From Chimonanthus salicifolius (Eukaryota; Streptophyta; Magnoliopsida; Laurales; Calycanthaceae), in the NCBI GenBank assembly GCA_013350335.1, contig CM023533.1, forward strand, positions 30,734,869 through 30,798,868: 64,000 nt of DNA, written 5' to 3'. Positions 1 to 13,300 of this stretch are shown piece by piece (position 1 is the first letter of the stretch; the number at the start of each line of letters is the position of its first letter). The notes beneath the pieces were generated by a model. That model saw only the letters and a program-made list of their open reading frames with translations. It ran no database searches and had not been told where the DNA came from. A program made the position numbers and the translations under genes.

Positions 1-802
1 GCATGTACAAGTCTGTGTCTGTGTTTTTGAGTGGGGGAAGAGAGGGGAGGGAATGCATGTTTGCAGTTCCTAAATGGGGCCTATGTGTGTATTTGCACCT
101 GCATGCCGGTGTACTCCAACCCAAAGGCGCCTGGTGTGTGCATGTGCACGGCTCGGCACCAGTGCGCTCTAGCCCTTAAGCCTAGTAAAACTTTGTGCAC
201 ACCTGCAGACTGGTGCATTTCAACTAGTAATGTAAATGGGTTGGATTTACTAAGATATGAACAGAATCTTCTCTGAATCCTAGATGCAGGTTCTGGATTT
301 CAATCCTACTCAGATTTTTATAGGATCCAAATCTGAATCCACATCCAAATACTTGCATCCGAATCCGCATCCACATTCGACTTGTGATCTGCATCTGGAT
401 TCAGATTTGGATTTTCTCACCTTTTTTTTTTTTTATTACATATGCTACATGTATATCCTCTTTATGCATATTATTTACACCTATATCATTTATATTAATA
501 TTATCAGATTTGGATCTGATCGCACCTTATTTGCATCCATAAACATTCGGATTTAAATTTTGCTGTGTGTTTGGATCCAAAATTTAGACGGATCTAAATT
601 TGATTTTGAACCTATTTATTTTGGCTCTGAATTTTTGGATTTTTGGACATTCAACATCCATTTACATTGATGGTCCCAGCCTCCAAATGGGGCAAGGGTT
701 AGGGTAATTGTATTGGATTGAAACTTTGTAGTCCTTTATCTAGATTTTTCGTGCCAATTTCTCTAACATGGCTATAGAGCATGTGAGGATGGGCTGTATA
801 GC

Positions 803-1265
803 TAGGCGTGCAACTTAGGCCAGGCCTAACTTGAACCCACATGAAAGACTTTTCAGAAAAAAAAAACAATTGGGTTCAGGACCCGTGCTTGGGTTGGGCT
901 CATTTCTTGGTCTAAAATATTAAGCTACGATTAGAATTTGGGTCAGCCGCTTCTATTACATGTAAGCCCAAGTTTGCCCAAAACCTCAAATCTGTGCCGT
1001 ATTTTGGAAAATCTAATTTTCTTTATTTTATGTTGTGCGTTAATATAAAATTTATATTTTATTGAAATTCACTTTTAGATCCAAAGAAGCCTGAGCTAGG
1101 ATAGGCTGACACATACATTTTAGGCTTCAAAATTGTGGTTGCATCCTAAAAACCTAATTTGGGCCAGGCCCAGGCTTGACAAATTCGGGTTAATTGGGCA
1201 TTGGGCTCGGGCCTAGGCTCAGCTAATCCCAAAGCCTGGTCTGGCCCACCCAAGTTACACCCCTA
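803..1265. mobile_element. hAT-like MITE with TAGGnGTGnAACTT inverted ends
   Basis: The left end TAGGCGTGCAACTTAGGCCA and the reverse complement of the right end (TAGGGGTGTAACTTGGGTGG) match at most positions. The roughly 460-bp element between them is rich in GGCC/GGGCC words. The flanks tgtatagc and cctgtagc are only roughly alike, so a target duplication is not proven. TAGGGGTG ends fit small non-autonomous hAT elements. Confidence 0.5.
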
Positions 1266-2041
1266 CCTGTAGCCCAAAGTTCATTTTTACATAAGCTTGC
1301 TAGGATGGATGCAAGTGCCCCATTGAAGGTCTAGTATCTCATCAAGCTCTATGCTCTTGAATTTCCTAACAAGTGCCATAGTTTGTGAAATAGAAAAATG
1401 GGATAAGGGTGGGGGGGGGGGGGGAGGATAGAAATTTCTAGATTAGGTGTTTCCAAAATGCATAATTAGCATGGTTCAAATACTCCAAAAAAAAAAAACT
1501 CATACGAGTCAATTCTAGTTGACTTAATAGGATTTTGAGATGAGTGAGTCAACAAGTTTTGTTGAGTTTTTCCAAGTCAAGTTGAAAAACTAGTCCAATT
1601 TATCTTGATTACATTTTGAGTCAAGTCTGAGTTTCAAATGTTTGATCTCCGATCATTAGATGCATAACAAAGCTCTCACTCTCTCTCTCTCTCTCTTTGG
1701 GGGGGTGGGATTTTCAAGACAAGCACTATATTTATTTATAGCTCTACAAAGTCATGAAACTTCAACCCATAGATTTATGGCATGCTAAGAAGGGGTGGCT
1801 CTAAAGCTTAGCTTACCACTAATCAACTTGGTGTGACACTGTTTTATGCAAAGTCCACTAGCTAGCCAACATTTATTACACCTTGTACCCATGCTCATAG
1901 CTATATCCAATTTAGATCCTTCACATTCTTCTACAATTGCTCCTAAGTATAATAATTTCTTACCATTGCGACTAAGTCATTTTCATTTTTAATTAGTCCA
2001 TCCTCTCTATTAGAACCACTAAGCTTTACACCCCATATATT

Positions 2042-2560
2042 TTGCCTTTGTTTTTTAAGGTAATTTTATTATTCACAAAAAAAGGAAATACTTTACAACT
2101 AGAGGAACATAAAACCGGCATAATTAGCCCACCAAACCCACAACCCTTACAAGAAACATCACTCCCAAGAGATTACATGATCCTATTTACAACTTCTAAA
2201 GACAGAGACAAACCTTGGTGCGCCATTTCGTCAGCTGCTGAATTAGCTCTTTATCTAGATAGATCCATGGGTAGAGAGACCCGAATCCCAACCGACAATG
2301 ACCTTAGAGTTCCCTTCTAAAGTACCGCCTACAACCCCTAACTCTTCCATCTCCATGATACCTCTCCATAATGCATGAAGTTCCGCTTCAATCACTAAGC
2401 CAGTAGGAAGAGGACCAGCAAAAGAAAAATTTGAGTCTCTCCGAAATGATTTCTAATGATTGCATCATAGCCTGCTAGGTTGTGATCATTCACACTTCTA
2501 TCAAAGTTTAGCTCAAGGAGACTCACATATGAAAAATACAGTATCAAATTTTCATGCTAA
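2042..2560 (-). mobile_element. LINE 3' end, RNase H remnant
   Basis: Read on the minus strand, about 2430-2265 gives GLVIEAELHALWRGIMEMEE followed by LEGNSKVIVGW, the C-terminal RNase H-like domain found in plant L1 LINEs. Shifting to another frame upstream gives AGYDAIIRNHFGETQIF. The region has frameshifts and stops and is dead. It resembles the copies at 11470-11901 and 36537-37800. The plus-strand open frame 2042-2320 is only a shadow of it. Confidence 0.6.
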
Positions 2561-2757
2561 ACCTTCTCTCTATATTAGAGGAAAGAGAAATTGGTCATTG
2601 CTAGAGTAGAAAAGATTAGTGAAGACCGCAGGGGTGTGGGGTGGGAGGAGGGTTAATTTGTTTCAAAAGCTTTTCCTCCAACTTACAATTTAGCTGATTT
2701 TCTCCTATGATTGGCATGCATTGGCATTAGTCCCTCAACTGGCTCCTATTTTGTGAA

Positions 2758-2920
2758 GAGAGACCTCTCTCTCTAAATAGTTATGAAGTCAGACCCATAT
2801 ACAACTCTCATTTTGCATAAAGAGAGCTCTCTCTCTAGGTAATTATGAGGTTACTCTATACACAACTATCATTTCACAAAAAGAGATCTATCTCTCACAT
2901 AATTATTGTTTTACCCGGTA
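2758..2920. repeat. Imperfect tandem repeat, unit about 61-62 bp, 2.5 copies
   Basis: Two full units begin AGAGACCTCTCTCTCTAA and AGAGAGCTCTCTCTCTAG, and a partial third begins AGAGATCTATCTCTCACA. Each continues with a related ATTATGA...ACAACT...CATTT segment. It is non-coding. Confidence 0.6.
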
Positions 2921-3683
2921 TGCACATATTTTGGTTGGCTTTGAACAATTTTGCTGGTCACCCCAGACACATGTATACTGGTTGGCTTTGTAACAGTTTT
3001 GACTTTTGTAGTCCTGATGCAACATGCCTGTTTAAATGGGCCCTTACACTTTGGTGATTGCAACACCCATTTGATGTGATGGGCAACTTTATGGATGTAA
3101 AATGCTTCAAAAACAGAGTGGCATAACCCGGTGGCTATCCTGTGGGGGTGTGGGACGTCACCCGAAGGGGGGGTTTACTAGGGATGTGCTCGAGGCTCTC
3201 CCCCTCCATCATAAAAAAAAATGGCATCAAAAACCTTCCCAAAAAAGGATGATTCTTGTATTTTTGGCCTATAGATTGTTCTTACTTTCTCTTTTAAAGT
3301 CAATTTGTAAGGCAAGGATGACTATGATCTTCTAATCTGGAATAAGAAAGGACTTTCTACAAACTTTCATCCATATTGGTCCATCAGACCAACAATCTGA
3401 TTTCTCAGCTATTTGTCACATTTGTACATGATGCACATGAAGAAACTAAACTCCCTGATTACATTAGGACCTATATTCTTTCTGCTTGCAACTAGCTCTT
3501 CCACAAATGCCACAAGGTTTCCTCTTTTTTTTCTAAAAAAAAATATTTTGGTTACCTTCACCTAAAACATTGTTGTACATGGTGAAAGCATTTCTTCCCT
3601 CAATTTCTTAGTATGGACAATTTCCTTTTACTTTGATTTCTTACTTGTGGTGTTCATTGTAATTGTTTCTTATGCTCTTGCAG

Positions 3684-4360
3684 TCCTGTGACTGTAATGG
3701 CCAATGGATCCACCAATGCCGGAGATGATATGCCCACTCATGGACGTGAGTCACATGTACCGGGGCCCAGTGGTGTTGCTGCACTAAAAAATTCTTCTTC
3801 TGTAGATGTTAATCAGATTGGGACCACCCAGGTGTTGCCTGCTAACATGAAGAACAACTATCCCTCTGTCATTGTGGGTGCATGTGAACAGCTTGCAGTG
3901 GGTCTTCCAAGTTTGGAACAGTTCTCTTCCATGACGCCAGCATCTGTATCAGGAGTCTATTCATCAGCCTCAGATCCTGTCCTAGTGCCGTTCACTGATT
4001 CCTGCATCCCTGGTGTAGTAGGTACAATCATCAGAGAAGTAGGAAATGAACAGACAGCTGTTGAACCAATTATTGCTGTCCATGCCGAAAGCAAGCCTGT
4101 CTCACAGGAATTCACAAACCATATGCAAATTAGCAAGTTTGTGACTCAAGAAGTGGCCGACTTATCCATAAATGAGGTGGATTTAGAAGTGGAAAATCTC
4201 TTTGTGCATGGGAAGGTGCCAAATAAATTTCAGGGAACTGAAAGGAGCATGCCCCCTGAGACATCCCAAGTTCGACCTTCGTCCTCTCATGCTGGCAGTT
4301 CAGCCAGCAGGCCTTCATCTAATTACGGCAACCGTTCACAGGCTATGGGTAATCAGAAAG
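3684..4360 (+). CDS. GIP1-like: GIP1-like gene, first coding exon inside the window
   Basis: The acceptor is ctcttgcag at 3675-3683 and the donor AAAG|gtaata at 4361. The exon starts with one base that completes a codon (P-V-T-V-M-A-N-G follows) and ends with one base of the next codon. The 225-residue piece is Ser/Thr/Val-rich with no recognisable fold, matching the poorly conserved middle of the family. The entering phase shows that upstream exons must exist; I could not place one in 1-3683. Confidence 0.85.
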
Positions 4361-7300
4361 GTAATATTTTGATGAAAATTATATGATCTTTGTTTGAAAG
4401 TATGCATACCAACTCCTAAGTGTTTCGGGTGTTACTTGATTGTCATTGGTGTTTTTGTTGGTTCAGTGGTTTTGTTGATAGCTGCACCTTTTGCTCCCAT
4501 CCATCTCTCTTTTTAGTAAAATTTATCTATCACCATTTAGAAAAGGGAACTGATCTTACATGGGCATTTTTTTTCATCCTACACGGGTTTTGAGTTTTTT
4601 TTCCAATTCCACTTCTACCCTTCATACCTCGTTTTTCTTTCACCATTCACTCTTTCCCAACACTTACTGTCTCGTTTTCCCAATGCGGTCTCTCTCTCCC
4701 CCAGGCAGCATCTTTCTCTCATTTCCTTCATCTCACACAGTCTCTCTCTGCTTCTTTGCACCGGACTCTGATTTCCTCTATTATCCGGCACCTCTACCTC
4801 TCTCTCTCTCTCACAGATCTTTTCGTTACAAATTCTCTGATAGTTTTAGTTGTAAAGCATATGGCGACTGATTGGGTGGTTCTTCAATAGCCTTTTGATG
4901 GTATAGCGGCTTTGGCCCTTGATAGGTTGATTACTTGATTCATTGCTGCAGCTGGCTGCTATGTTGTGTTGAGTTGATCATTCCATGGTTTTGTCTTGAA
5001 GATGGCAGGTCAGAATTGAACTTTGGTGGGACTTGTATTGCTGAATTGGATCTGTAAGCCATTTGAAAGTTCTATTTTGAAAGATGCCAGACCTGTTGTG
5101 GAAACTGTGAAAGTTTGTGGGGGCAAGTGACCTAATAGAGTCAAGGAAGACCACATTGCAGATTATATCAAACCAATATTCACAAAGAATCAGATACTAG
5201 TTCCAGCTCAAATACCTGGTTCTTCAGTTTCAGCAGACGATTTTGTCTCGCTGTATGTCTCTAAAAGGAACCATTTGGCATATAATTGCTTCTGCTAACT
5301 GCTAATCATTCTGTAGAAGAAATGATTGAATACTTGGGAGAGTCTAGTCTTAAACCGGTTCTTGAAACCTTGTGGATGGAAATAGTCTGGAGGCCTAAGA
5401 ACGTTTTCTAGTGAGGGTACCAACCATGTTATTATATTGTTAGAAAATGCTCAGTAAACTGAAGAACTGTACCCATCTGTACTGTTGTAAAATTCTTTCA
5501 CCTTTGTTCTTACAATTGGTGAAGGGCATTGTGTTTTGATTTTTTTTCCTTTTGGATTGTGTGGACTTCATCTTTCTTGGGTTCAGATTTTCTTCAATGA
5601 AATTCAACTTCAGGAGTCCTTAAGTTTTTGAAACTTGCAAGTTTATAGGCTTTATTTAAACCTACTACTTAAAATGGAAAATGGATGATGTTTCTAATAA
5701 GAAAATTTCTTGTATCAAACAAGTTTGATCATTGTTTCAAATTTGTAATGAAAACATCTGAGAGACACAGGAAGAGAGAGAGGGAGAGATGCCGGACGAA
5801 AGAGAGAGGAAATGGAGTCCGGTGCTGAGATGCAGAGAGAGATTGTGTGAGATGAAGGAAATAAGAGAGAGATGCAGGATGAGAGAGAGAGAGACCGCGT
5901 GAGAGATGAAGGAAATAAGAGTCTTGTGAAAGAGGAAAAGTGGAAAGGGGGTTGATGAGGCGGAGGAGGGGAGGAGTTCCCGATTGAATGCCGGTGCAAT
6001 GGGAAAGAAGAAGACTTGTGAAAGAGGAAAACAAGACAGGAAGCTGGGAAAGAGTGAACGGAAGAAACAAAAACGAGATACGATGGGTAGATGTGGAATT
6101 AGAAAAAAAATACTCAAAACTTGTATAGGATGAAAGAAAATGCCCATGTAAGTATCAGTTCCCTTTAGAAAAGCATATTGTTAGAGTAAAGAAAAGAAAA
6201 TAGAAGTAGCTGTGGGAGATAAGGTCTTCATATGAATTATCTCTCTTTTATAATTCTATATGGCTTATAATTAGGGAGCGCAAATCCCAATCTAAATCGT
6301 CCTATTGCAATCCATTTATCCATCTACCACACATGGCAAAATAGAAGCAGTATACATGTATAATTGAAATGTAGTGCTCAATGGAATCTGCAGGTCTATG
6401 AAGAGAGAATTCCTCTTTCTTTATGAATTAATCTTTCCCAATAGGATACACATGCAAATCATGGGTCTTGTTTATGTGTGATAGAATCCATGCCTCCTTC
6501 CTTCCCACTTCCCCTTATATTCCCTTTGGATCTAGAAATCAAGGGCCCTTGAATTAAAGATGATTGACACTAGAAAGGTAAAACCTAAGTGTGTGTTTGG
6601 CAATACCTAATCTCCAAAGATTAAAAGTTTTAATCTACCATTTAGAAAAGATAAATAATATGTGTTTGGGAAACCAGAGATTAGGATCTAATATTCTAAA
6701 AAATGAGGGGGAATGTATGACGAGATCTATTCTCGAAGGGGAGAGCGTAATCTCCGTTTTTCCGTCTTTACCGAATGGGGGCTAGGTGCTTTTTTCTTTA
6801 TTTCTGTCTTCTACCTCTTCTTCCTTTTTATTCACTAGAGAACGGATGTCCTATTTCCTACTTTTTTTTTTTCCTTTTCCATCTTTTTTTCATTATTCTT
6901 TTTTTCCCATCTGAAACCACCATGGCCAATGCCTCCTTTTCTTTTTTTCTCTTTTTCTCTTCGTTTTTTCTTCCCCACTTGAGCTGCGTTGGTGGCCCCT
7001 GTTTTTCCTTTTCTTTCTTTCTTCCTTCCTTTTTTTTCAATCAAATGTAATATAATTTCGAATGAAATCTGAATTTTCCATGGAAAATTTTCAGTCTAAC
7101 ACAGCCAAAATATTGTTATAAAGATTGACCAATATTTAGAAAAAAGAGTCAAAATTTCCAAATACTAGCCGAAATTTATGGAAACTTGTCAGGACCAAAG
7201 ATTTCTCATAGCTGATATTTTTGGTATAAACTTGGGGAATTTTTTTTTCCTTTTGAATGATTTAGAAACTAGAAATAATAGCTGAAAATTTCAAATATGG

Positions 7301-10300
7301 GTCAAAATTTATCAAAACTTGTTGAGATGGACAAATTTCTTGCTTTGTCGTAGCCAAAATCTAAGGTATGATTCATTTTTGTTATATTGTTTCAAATTTA
7401 TTTTAGTAATTGAAAATATATTTTATGTCATCTCGAAAGGTTGGCTTGACGGTCAAGATGCTCGCCTCATGAAGCGAGGTCTTGAGTTTGATTCACATTT
7501 AACCCCTCCGGGCCATTCCCCATGGGTTACTCCCCATCGACTAAACCAATGTGTGTGGATTTAGAGGTTTACACATGGTCATGGGATTAGTCTAACCTCC
7601 AATGTGGGGTGAGGATACCCATGTTACAAAAAAAAAATTATGTCTAAACTTGAGTCAAGATATATTTAAAAAATAACAAATATTTATTAACATAATGCAA
7701 TAACTAATCAAATTTTGGAAAGCTTAAAAATCATGTCTTGATTGATTCAATCGAGGTGATTTTTGGTGGGTCACGTATTTACAAAATGATTTTTCAAATA
7801 GACATAAAACCACTAGGATTTCAATACATCAGGATTTTCAGTAAACTTGCCTAACACTAGGATTTCAATCTACCAGAATTTGATAGAATTCGGACTGTAG
7901 CAACCAAACACCACGATTTTAAACTACTGACATTTGAGTAGATTTGCTCCTATTCTCATTTTAGAATATCTTAGAATGAAATCTCCCAATTTGCCAAACG
8001 CACCCTGAGTTATTTGGATTCTTTGAAATGAGCAAATTACCAATTTGGACACTAATTGTTAACCATTGGTTGTATGGTATAACATTGTTTTCAAAATGGC
8101 AAAATATTCATGTAAGTTTCTTTGTGTGGTTCCCATGTTAGGTATTGTGTTTTAGGTACAAAACTGCCGAATCCCATTTCACAGCTCTTGTTTGTTCATA
8201 GCACGTGTTTCTGAGTGTGTGCATGTGATCCAATTTTACGTATCCAATGTATCCCTTGTGACTTTTGCATGTGGGGGCCAGCATTTGTTGCAGCAAAGAT
8301 TAGATACTACAGCATGGTTGACAAGTGCCCACTATTTTAACCATAAAGATTGCATGTTCAACTCATGTTAACATTATGGAATAAATTTTGTATTATCAGA
8401 CTGGTCTTGAACTCCCCCTTGAAAAAAAATGGAATTGGACCCTGTCAAATAAATTGATATATCCAAAATTTAGATGTCTCTTACTCTTTGACACCTCCCA
8501 TTGCTTTCAATGTGAGTAACATGGTTTTAGAATTCCATATACATCTCTGGCACCTACCGCTGCTTTCTTTGTTCAACATGGTTTGAGGATAAGTTTGCAG
8601 TCATTTGGGACAGGCCACTGCAGACCATTGTTCTGTGATATATTTCTGCTCTGAGAAATGTTCCTACACAACAAAATAAAAATGGGCCCTTTGATTTCTG
8701 TAGTAATTTTAAGCTGGTAACCTCCTGGAACTGTGCAATGTTAACCACATTATTAGCTGTTTCCATCAGCAGTTGGTCCTAGCAAGGAGTGGAAACCGAA
8801 GCCAACAAATCCCAATGCTGTTCAAGCTGCCTCAACTGTTGGAACATCTGATGTGCCAATTCTAGTTGGACCCAGCACTCAGTCATTAACTGTACCGAGT
8901 TCTAGAGCTGCTGAAGAAGCAACTGCAAAGCTGCAGAAGAAGCTAGAGGAGCTACATTTCTCAGATGGTCAAAATGTTATCATTCCAAACCATCTTCAGG
9001 TCCCTGAAGCTGAAAGGACTGGATTTAGTTTTGGGAGCTTTGATGCCAGTTTTGGAGTGAGTACAAGCTTTGCAAATGGCCTAGATAATGATAAGATTGC
9101 TACACCGCTGTCTGAGTCATCTCAGGAGATTGAGGAAACTGCAGATGTGCCTTCTTCAAGGTATGAAGCTTTGACAATGCTGTTTTGATTTTTCTTCTTG
9201 GCTGTTTAACATGCTTTTACTGTATTTTATATTATGGGCTACTGTAATGTAGCTTGTGAATAATGTGGTACTGTTCCATGTGTCAGATATGGAGAACTAG
9301 GAAATCCAACTAATTGTTCTCTCTGTGAATTTACAATTGTATTAGTTGGGTTTCCTAGTTCTCCATATTTGACACATGGAAGAGTACGACATTATTCACA
9401 GGCTACATTGCAGTAGCCCATAATATAAAATACAGTAAAAGCATGTTAACAGCCAACAAGAAAAATCAATTTTACCTTCCATACATTATTCACTTGTCAA
9501 TTCCTTAAGATACTATCTCTTATCATTGTTTTTCTATGACCCATGATTTGTATTTAGCCTAATGCAGTACTATTTCATTATGTTATTATTCTCTCTTTTT
9601 TATTATTTTCTATTGATTTCTATCTGGTATGTTATTTCTTTAAATGAGAGAAAATACAGTTTGCTGAGACACCCTGTTCTTAATTTTTGTGGATTCAGAC
9701 TGTTGTCGTGACATACTCCACGATATATAAGGATGATTAATAGTCCTTTAGAACCTAAAAGAGGGCTTTTATGAAGCAGCCAGGAGTTAATACTGCAAAG
9801 GTTGTAAAAGGAAAAAAGGCCAAAAGTGTAAAGATGATGATCTTCCAATGTGGCCAATTTTGGGCCTCATTTGAACCATTGTAGGGGGGCATTAGATGAA
9901 TATCTTGATCAGATTTTCTTTACACACATGTATGGGCCCATGCCTCAAGAAATTGTACACTTGCTAAGACTTGGTGACCATGTCACTATTCCATTTTGTT
10001 CTAAAAGAAACATCCAACTCAATTAGATCAGCTCATTCTTGAGTTTTTTTTTAATCTATTCTTTTTAAGTGCAGCACTGAGAATGCTTCAACTGCTCAGG
10101 AAGGTGATTATCCAGATCATCCACAATCACCTGCACACGTGGCAGAGAACCTATCACCTGGAGAGGCTGACGTTCCTTCTAGTATATCTCCAGGTCCAGA
10201 ATACGAACAACCCAAGTCAGAGACAGTGCTGCCCCCTGGAGGACCTCAGTACTCTGTGGTTCATACAAACCCAAACCATTCGGCTTTTGGGTTGATGCCA

Positions 10301-13300
10301 CCAATACTTGGAAGCCAATTTTCCCCTTTTGAAAACTCTGAGCCTCAGGCACGTGATGGTTCTCGAGTTCCAAGCTTTGTTGTAAGTCATCAATCCTCTC
10401 CTACTGATACTGTCAGTCAAACCATTAATGCCTGATTGGAAAGTCTTTTAACAAGCAAATTTGTCTGTGATTGATCACACATTTGGACCTGTAATCTGAG
10501 TTTTTTTTTGTTTTTTTTTTTTGTGGGGGGGGGGAGAGGGGGAGGGGTTCCATTCATGGGGCTAGTATTGATGAGTGGGAATTGGATGGTTTGGACATTT
10601 TTGGTGCCCCATTTACAATGGAACTCATGACGTAGAATGGTTCAATCACAAATTTGTGGTCCACACATTTTTTGCTTGTTGGGCTGACGAAATAGTCAAG
10701 TGGAACCTTGTACATACATCTCTATATTTTAATGTCTTCTTACTTCATCATCCTTAGAATGCATGATATTTTAGTTTATTTGAAATTACTAGGCATTTTG
10801 GAGTATAGTAAATGGTTTCCTAATTTTATTTTGCACTCAATTTGTTTTTCACCCTATAAATTTTGGTTTCTAATGTTTGCTGGTTTAGGTGCAGCAACCC
10901 TTTGATCCGTCAGCAAGTTATTATACCCAATTATACCGACCTAATACAGATGGTGATGGTCGCTTCTCTCCCTTTGTTGCACCTGGGGCTGCCACTAAGT
11001 ACAATGGAAACACCACAGTCTTGCCCTCTCAGAGCACTCCATCTTCTCAAGAGGTTTGTGTCGCTGTTAACTTGCACATTACTTTGTTTTAGATGTATAA
11101 ATATGCATGCAATATGTGAGATAATTTATTATTTGAAAATGAAATTTTGAATGTGTTTTTGGAGCAAATATTTTGTTATAGAAATGAAAATATATTTATC
11201 AAAATATTGGAGATATTTGTGAAAGTTGTCTTGTTATGGGATATCCCCTAAATATTGTAGGTTGGAAATGAAATGGCCTTGCAATTTTGATGTCTCAAAC
11301 CCATTCACAGTCAAATTTCCTCATATATTATGATCGTCTTTACCTCCACATATCCACTCAGTGTCCTACCGTCAAGGACTCCTGTGACATATCTTATGCA
11401 GCGATTTTGCAATCAAGTTTGACTGAAATGACATTAACAATGTTGTTCTTGGCCAAGATAAGGAAGATTGTCAATGACATTATATTCGGGTTTTTCTATG
11501 CTTTCCTATGCCGGTCCAATTATCAATGGCTCAGTTATTGAGGTGGAACTTCTTGCTTTGTGGCGTGGTATTCTAGAGTTAGAGAAGCTAGGAGTTCATG
11601 GGAGTTTAGTAGAAGGAGATTCTCAGGTTGTTGTTGGGTGGGCTTTGGGATCTCAGTGCCCGTGGGTGTTCTTGGATAAAATCAATAAGATTCGGCATAT
11701 TATCGCATCTTTTGGTTTTAAGGTTGCATAGGCACCTCAGACAGCAAATTTGGCTGTAGATGACTTGGCTCGTCAGGGGCTATCTTTAGTTCATGACGTT
11801 GTTAATTCCTTTTTGTAATGTGTTTCTTTAGCGGCCTTCTCTTGGCCTGCTGTTTTGTTCTTGTTTCTTAATATAATGAAGTTATCTTTCAAAAAAAAGA
11901 GAAGGAAGATTCTCCATAAGGAAAAAGGGGGAAGCATAAATGCAGACTGTTTGTTTTAGTAGTGCCGGAAATCATGCATAATTAGTTGCAAGAGTTTTCA
12001 GCTGTTCTATCAATCTCATTTTGATTGAATGAGAAATTTTGTTATAGTTACAAAAAAATCTGGGATAAAATGGGGTTTCAGGCTTTGATTGGCTGAGATG
12101 AGAAATTCAAAGACTGGGATGTCAGGCTGCATGTGATAACTATTTTTCAGGATAATATATAAAGTTGAAACTGAGATAAATGGTTATCAACCTTCGGGCA
12201 TGTTTGTGCGTAAGTATTTTTGTGAAAATGGATTTACTTGATGATTTATATTTCATAGAAAAATAAATTTATAGATTTTGTTTTCCATGGATATCAATTT
12301 CTATTGTTTGGTGCAATGTAAGAGTTTCCACGGTGACATAATGATTCATCAATGATCCTTTTGTTCCTGTTGTTGGATGGGTGTTGTGTATGTTGTAATT
12401 TGAACACACCTAATTCTAGATCATCTGATAATGATAATGACAACAACGACGACGATGATCATGGTAATAACAATAATAACAGTAGTGGCTGGATTAGTTG
12501 TACTAGTAATTATACATCATATGGTTAGTTCTACCTATAATCTACTTAAAATTGGTATACAATAAGGAATATAATTGGGTCAACTTTTGGCCTAAGCTGC
12601 CTCGATCTAATTTGGAAATTTAGAAGTTAGGTCAGGTCGATTCATGGTTGGTAGGTGTTAGGCATGGGTTGAATTGGTTCAAGTAATAGATCATATATAT
12701 TGTTTTTGTTTACGTTGGACGATTTCCATTTGCCAAATCATGGGTCACGTCATAGGTTGGGTTAGGTTGACCATGGGTCATGTGTTTGGTTGTGTCATGG
12801 ATTGGAATGGGTCAGGTCATGGGTCATGATAGGATTCGGTCTTGGGTCTTGATAGGGTTGGGTCAGGACATGGTTAGTCTATCAGTTGGGTCATAAGCTT
12901 TGAAATATGAAAGTCATGGAAATTGCTTTTTGACCCCTCCTAGGAATTAATTTCCACAATTTTTGTGGAAAATGATAGGATTGGGTCTTGGGTCGTGATA
13001 GGGTTGGGTCTCGATTCATGGATTGGGTCAGGACATGGTTTGTCCATCAGTTGCATCATAATCTTTGAAATATGAAAGTCATGGAAATTTCTCTTTGACC
13101 CCTCCTAGGAATTCATTTACACAAAATTTGTGGAAAATGACCAACTTGTGAACTTCCATGAAAAGATTCACAAAAAACCAGTATTGCCAAAATCGTTCGA
13201 GTCGCGAGTCGACTCGTACAATTTGATTCGATTCAAAACCCTGGCGATTCAAATCGCAAGAAAAATCGGGTGTAGGCTAAAATAGTACGATTTTAGGGTT

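Larger units (their letters stand above)
1..3683. other. Non-coding left edge, probably intron upstream of the GIP1-like exon at 3684
   Basis: No exon could be supported here. The exon at 3684 enters mid-codon, so this is intron at least on its right side. Besides the elements listed separately, 280-680 repeats GGATCC/GAATCC/GGATTT-like words in both orientations, which looks like transposon-derived sequence. There are also a poly-G run at 1411-1424 and a (CT)n tract at 1678-1697. The short open frames at 31-276 and 284-556 look non-coding. Confidence 0.5.

Noticed and set aside
4560..4871. Ser/Pro/Leu/Phe-rich open frame, and the mirror frames at 5715-6147 on the minus strand
   Set aside because: They are the two terminal inverted repeats of one MULE read in outward frames; CT-rich sequence avoids stops by composition.
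6775..7050. Overlapping Phe-rich (plus) and Lys-rich (minus) frames
   Set aside because: A polypyrimidine tract inside a transposon-like intronic region; no domain and no conservation expected.
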